Shown here in pieces: positions 30,526 to 34,004 of a stretch of DNA of 34,004 bases. Below the pieces are notes generated by a model. That model was given only the letters and a program-made list of their open reading frames with translations. It made no database searches and was not told the origin of the DNA. How positions within the stretch are numbered: position 1 is the first letter of the stretch; every line of letters begins with the position of its first letter. The translations under genes were made by a program, and so were the position numbers. The stretch is from Kiritimatiellia bacterium. Its GTDB lineage: Bacteria; Verrucomicrobiota; Kiritimatiellia; RFP12; UBA1067. The stretch covers positions 1 through 34,004 of the forward strand of contig JAEDKA010000039.1 in assembly GCA_016296065.1 (NCBI GenBank). The letters are read 5' to 3'.

Positions 30526-33500
30526 TCATTCTCCTTGCGCTTCTGGATTGTGTTTGTTAAAACCGCATGTGCCATCCTTCCAATGAGGATATTGCCGATT
30601 TACATTTTCAGCACCTGCAGCAATGCATTCGCCATCAAAGTCGACAATACCGACATGCCCACTGCCAGTAGCAGCAGGATGTCCGCTTATATATCCCGGT
30701 TGAACGATGGTCAACGATGATAAATGCGACCAGTGCGGTATCAGCGTCCCGTTAGCCCAATCATTTGCCAAGGGCGGATATTTACGCCACAATATCTGTC
30801 TCTGCGGCAGCAGAGGCAAACCCGCCTCCCTGATTCTATATGCCACAAAATAATTGCATTTCCAACTCCCGTCTGGAACAGCGGCAAAACCGTAAGCTCC
30901 ATCCAGCTCACCCATCAATGCGTAATCCGTCGACCCGAGGTAAGATTTCGCGCAGTTACGCAAGTCGATCTGCCACTGCTCGTCGCAGACCCCGAACGCC
31001 TTGACATCCCCTTTTCGCTTAAATCCGATGTCGGTATCTTCATCCGCATTCCAGACGTAATACCGCTCGTCCGATCCACCGGCGGCAACAAAGGCATACG
31101 CTCTCACCTGATAGATGCCGCCGAGTGTCGGCGTAAAAACCAAAGAAGCCCCTGGCTGGTGGTAATCTGCCAGTTGCCACTCATCATGCGTCCCGTCCGA
31201 TTTCAGCCGCCGAGTGTGCCACATCGAGGAAAGAAATGCTTCCGCCCCCTGCGGCTCGCATTCCAGATGCATCGCGACAGGCGTATTCGTAAGAACGACA
31301 AGCCCGTCCGCCGGCGCAACCGGGATCTGCACGTCGCCAACCCGGACCACCGTCATCGCCCTCTCTATGGTGTTTGTACTATCCCCTGACGTGAACTGCA
31401 TCCTGAACACTACATCGCCGATTGACTCGCTCGGCGCCAGCCCCTCTATCGAGCGCGACACGGACATCTCTCCCTCTACCATGCGAGGGCCGAGGAATCC
31501 AGGTGCGCGAAATTTACCGTCTCCCGAAACGCAGGTAACACGGACCGTCCCGCTTGTGGGGACATCAGCGGAAAACGACCAGGACACAGGGGCAATCTTA
31601 GCCGCGTCAACCTCGTTGCTGTTGAGCAGTATTGCCTCCGGGACATTCAGCGACATGTGCACCTGCGGCGTAGCATTGGTGCCGTATGACAGGAAGTCGA
31701 GATATGACGTCAGCGAACGTTCGCCGAATGTCGCCGTCACGGAGGCGCTTGCCGACGCCCAGCTCGGCATAGAGTCGACAGCAACGGACGTCGACTGCGC
31801 GTTCGGCGTTGAGAGAGTGAGTCCGTCCGATGCAGTCCAATGGAATGCCACCTCGTCCGCGCGGCAATAGTCGCTCAGAATCGCCGAGAACGTCACTTCG
31901 TCGTTCGGACCAATGTGCGCGACATCTGGCGAGCCGCACAGCCACGGCAGCCACCAGAACCGCGCATGGCCAATGCCAAGCTCATAGTCCGTCCAGAACC
32001 CACCGCCGCCAGGCGTCCAGGTTCCATTGCCGCCGTTGCCAGCAGAGCGGAGCTGAGCGCCACGCATTATCGCGACATCATCCATGGCGCATATAGTCAC
32101 ATTGCTGCTCGGCGGGAAAATGGCAAAATCGTATGACGGTCCCTTCTCCAGTACAAACACATACTCGCCTGAATTGGTGACGACGACAGAAAGCTCTCCA
32201 ACTGAAATCAATGTCGTCTCGGGCAGATCATCCGAGACCGTGATCGTCAGCTTGTAAAGCCCGTTAGTTAAGCCGACGCCTACCTGCGAGTCAACCCACT
32301 GCGGATAGCCTACGGAGAGAATCTCAGCCGCGTTCGTGAACGTCGCCTGTACCCATGCGTCGGACTGTCCGTGGAAGTCTCCGCCACAGACAATCGGCTC
32401 GGAATCGAGAGAATCGACGAGCCCGTCACCGTCGGCGTCGAAGGAGGAAACTCGAGGATATCCAAGAGGAATCCCGTAGTCGTCAAAGTCCGGGACAAGC
32501 GGGCTTGTGCACGTACCGATGCGGTACCTGACGGTCCTTCCCGCAGCCGGAGCCGGACCCCGCACCGTGTAGTATCTGTTCGTGTCGCCGAAATCGCGCT
32601 CGCCGTCGCACTGCACCCCGAGCGGCATGTCCATCGCGGCTAGCGACGGATCGACAGAAAGATAACTCACGTACACGATGTTGGGCTCGTTCCGAGGAAA
32701 GATCACCTCGTACGTAAGCGCCGGAAAGCCTGAGCCTATGTCAGAAAAGAGTCCGATGTTCCGGAACTCGACCACGTCGTACACGACTCCGTTCGTCGAC
32801 ACGGTGTCGAAGTAGAGTCCGCTTCCCCACGTCGTCTTCCTCGCCCCCATGTCGGCGTTGCACCCGAACACCGACAAGCATCCATCGGCAAGGCTCGACA
32901 GCCCGAAGGCGACTCCCTGCGACGGATCGCACCAGTCGACGGCGAACGGCCCGACGCCAGTCTGAGGAGCGAGATAGACATGTCCGTCCAGCGTCGCGTG
33001 TATGGAACGGTAGACGGTGCCGTTCATTGTGACGGGCACGCCTAGATCCTCATCTAGATACGCGTAGTTGCTTGCGTCGGACCCGCCTGTGATGTAATTC
33101 ATGAAATGCGGTATGTCCAGCCAGAGGAAGTCGTCCTCGGGCAGGGCCTCGGCAAACCCCAGCTCCTCGCCGTCGGAGAGGAGGTCGCCGTCGGTGTCGG
33201 CAAGGTCGGGGTCGAGTCCGAGCGCGACCTCGCGCTGCGCGACTACGCCGTCCGCGTCGGAGTCGTCGTTGGCGAGGAATCCCCTCGCGTCGAAGAACGC
33301 GGCATTGTTCGTCACTATCGTCGGATCGGTTATGGTCCACGAGCAGTTCGTCTCGCCGGAGACGTCTGTGCGGAAGTCGATCCGCGCCCAGTCGTTCGAC
33401 TCAATCCATCTGGAATAATATAGCCCGATTGCGCTGAACACATATTCGGGAGTCCACGCCGAGGCGAGGTCAACGCGGTTCGTCTCCTTACCGACCATGT

Positions 33501-33882
33501 TGAAGGCGAACGCCGGCGCGTCGTTCGTCGCGTCGCCGCTGCGCGTGCCTCCCGTGAGGAGCGAGCCCAGAGCGGCGCGCTCGGCTTCGGCGGCGGCGAG
33601 CTCCGCGCGGAGGCGCTCCTTCTCCTCGCGCGTCGGGACGCCGCCGTTGGGCGTCGTCGCGAATATGCCCAAGCCGAGAAGCAGGAAGGCGAACAAAGCG
33701 GGCACCGCGAGCCGCGCAAGCCTGCGCAGCCCCGTGACTAGCGGAGCGGCCAGCGCCATTCCGCATATCACCAGCACCGTCCAGCGCCCGAACGACATCC
33801 AGTCAAAGGCATATGCATCCCCCGCCGACGCGAACGCCGTCGCGGCAAAGGCCATGCACAGAACTGTCGCGAAATGTTTCAT
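30526..33882 (-). CDS. Large exported protein with TSP3-like repeats and a C-terminal papain-like (NlpC/P60 or CHAP type) domain
   Basis: The 1118-residue protein has a signal segment (about 1-20), hydrophobic stretches (about 34-50 and 58-76) and a charged coil (about 84-105). Calcium-type DxDxDG repeats follow (NDDSDADGVV, ADTDGDLLSDGEE near 203-243; FDADGDGLVDS near 482), then Ig-like beta-rich domains. The last 120 residues contain Cys1009 in WKCNYFVAYRIREAG and His1076 in GSGHVGIVDFDG, the Cys/His pattern of NlpC/P60 or CHAP peptidoglycan hydrolases. The 3' end of the gene is AT-richer than the 5' end. I read it as a surface-displayed effector with a swappable toxin tip; a cell-wall-remodelling enzyme is the alternative. 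Confidence 0.85.
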   Translation of the reverse strand: MKHFATVLCMAFAATAFASAGDAYAFDWMSFGRWTVLVICGMALAAPLVTGLRRLARLAVPALFAFLLLGLGIFATTPNGGVPTREEKERLRAELAAAEAERAALGSLLTGGTRSGDATNDAPAFAFNMVGKETNRVDLASAWTPEYVFSAIGLYYSRWIESNDWARIDFRTDVSGETNCSWTITDPTIVTNNAAFFDARGFLANDDSDADGVVAQREVALGLDPDLADTDGDLLSDGEELGFAEALPEDDFLWLDIPHFMNYITGGSDASNYAYLDEDLGVPVTMNGTVYRSIHATLDGHVYLAPQTGVGPFAVDWCDPSQGVAFGLSSLADGCLSVFGCNADMGARKTTWGSGLYFDTVSTNGVVYDVVEFRNIGLFSDIGSGFPALTYEVIFPRNEPNIVYVSYLSVDPSLAAMDMPLGVQCDGERDFGDTNRYYTVRGPAPAAGRTVRYRIGTCTSPLVPDFDDYGIPLGYPRVSSFDADGDGLVDSLDSEPIVCGGDFHGQSDAWVQATFTNAAEILSVGYPQWVDSQVGVGLTNGLYKLTITVSDDLPETTLISVGELSVVVTNSGEYVFVLEKGPSYDFAIFPPSSNVTICAMDDVAIMRGAQLRSAGNGGNGTWTPGGGGFWTDYELGIGHARFWWLPWLCGSPDVAHIGPNDEVTFSAILSDYCRADEVAFHWTASDGLTLSTPNAQSTSVAVDSMPSWASASASVTATFGERSLTSYLDFLSYGTNATPQVHMSLNVPEAILLNSNEVDAAKIAPVSWSFSADVPTSGTVRVTCVSGDGKFRAPGFLGPRMVEGEMSVSRSIEGLAPSESIGDVVFRMQFTSGDSTNTIERAMTVVRVGDVQIPVAPADGLVVLTNTPVAMHLECEPQGAEAFLSSMWHTRRLKSDGTHDEWQLADYHQPGASLVFTPTLGGIYQVRAYAFVAAGGSDERYYVWNADEDTDIGFKRKGDVKAFGVCDEQWQIDLRNCAKSYLGSTDYALMGELDGAYGFAAVPDGSWKCNYFVAYRIREAGLPLLPQRQILWRKYPPLANDWANGTLIPHWSHLSSLTIVQPGYISGHPAATGSGHVGIVDFDGECIAAGAENVNRQYPHWKDGTCGFNKHNPEAQGE

Positions 33883-33896
33883 CTGCTTATGCAGAT
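33881..33896. promoter_or_regulatory. Palindrome between -10 box and start codon of the effector gene
   Basis: ATCTGCTTATGCAGAT is a perfect 6-bp inverted repeat with a 4-base centre. It overlaps the first two bases of the ATG and abuts TATAAT. It could be a repressor site or an RNA hairpin that hides the start codon. Confidence 0.5.
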
Positions 33897-33905
33897 ATTA
33901 TACCA
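33897..33905 (-). promoter_or_regulatory. Extended -10 promoter (TGGTATAAT) for the effector gene
   Basis: On the minus strand TGGTATAATAT lies just upstream of the palindrome; the predicted start (about 33890) leaves an 8-base leader. No -35 box is seen at normal spacing; that region is taken by the 33911-33928 hairpin. Confidence 0.5.
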
Positions 33906-33910
33906 TTTCG

Positions 33911-33928
33911 CGCGGCACATCTGCCGCG
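33911..33928. promoter_or_regulatory. Inverted repeat over the -35 region of the effector promoter
   Basis: CGCGGCA and TGCCGCG form a perfect 7-bp stem with the 4-base loop CATC. It is centred at about -29.5 of the predicted transcript and has no T-run, so an operator is more likely than a terminator. Confidence 0.45.
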
Positions 33929-33934
33929 TTACTT

Positions 33935-33951
33935 GCCGACGCGGCGAGACG
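33935..33951. repeat. 17-bp direct repeat, right copy
   Basis: GCCGACGCGGCGAGACG is identical to 28902-28918, in the same orientation. Together the copies bracket the RHS remnant, DUF1287, candidate immunity and effector genes. Confidence 0.5.
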
Positions 33952-33958
33952 GGGTGCG

Positions 33959-33988
33959 ATTCTAAACCGTTGAACCGCTTGCGCGCAA
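33959..33988 (-). promoter_or_regulatory. Possible second, upstream promoter for the effector gene
   Basis: On the minus strand TTGCGC (33988-33983), an 18-bp spacer and TAGAAT (33964-33959) give a sigma70-like promoter, about 77 bp upstream of the effector ATG. Transcripts from it would carry both inverted repeats in their leader. Confidence 0.4.
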
Positions 33989-34004
33989 TTCGGTTGGTAT
34001 CGAG

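Overview
The window is GC-rich, bacterial and chromosomal. It carries 19 genes on the minus strand in three runs, plus one short plus-strand pair. The mix points to Verrucomicrobiota, most likely a Kiritimatiellae-like host- or gut-associated lineage (inference, not tested by alignment). The signs are a PEP-CTERM protein, very large secreted beta-helix proteins, a GH106-type rhamnosidase, an RHS remnant, AT-rich TATAAT promoter islands in a GC-rich genome, and an AAAGGA-type ribosome binding site. The extreme left edge is the 5' end of a 16S rRNA gene on the minus strand, recognised from its universally conserved first bases, with its promoter and antiterminator-like leader.

Region 1 (0.2-13.7 kb, all minus, housekeeping). 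In transcription order: serC with its own promoter and terminator; then an rpiB-glyA fusion, era, a secreted TPR protein, an ExbB/TolQ-like and an ExbD-like protein, a small membrane-anchored protein, pyrE, potA-potB-potC without potD, a GHKL ATPase, an amino-acid ABC permease without partners, and a DMT-family permease. Many genes overlap by 1-4 bp. Three of the gaps that do exist are filled with 7-bp tandem repeats.

Region 2 (13.8-28.6 kb, secretome and its regulator). A 502-residue secreted beta-helix protein (minus) is divergent from a histidine kinase/NarL-type response regulator pair (plus). A second minus-strand run encodes a 1446-residue secreted beta-helix protein, a small PEP-CTERM protein, a secreted hypothetical, a Tat-exported metallophosphoesterase and a nucleoside-hydrolase/GH106 fusion. 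Both beta-helix genes have a promoter with the same layout: a 16-bp palindrome, CCCTACRAACGTAGGG, one base upstream of the -35 box, then a 17-bp spacer and TATAAT. The first palindrome also lies just upstream of the kinase promoter. This looks like a small self-regulated two-component regulon for surface proteins and glycan breakdown. It is the strongest new system in the window.

Region 3 (28.6-34.0 kb, accessory). A non-coding stretch with clustered GCTTCGC mini-hairpins and a REP-like inverted repeat is followed by an RHS-core remnant, a membrane DUF1287-type protein, a small AT-rich secreted protein and an 1118-residue exported protein. That last protein has calcium-type DxDxDG repeats and ends in a papain-like (NlpC/P60 or CHAP type) Cys-His domain. 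The layout suggests a polymorphic-toxin-like locus: an exported peptidoglycan-targeting effector followed 2 bp later by a candidate periplasmic immunity protein. A 17-bp direct repeat brackets the whole block.

No tRNA, CRISPR array, insertion sequence or prophage was seen.
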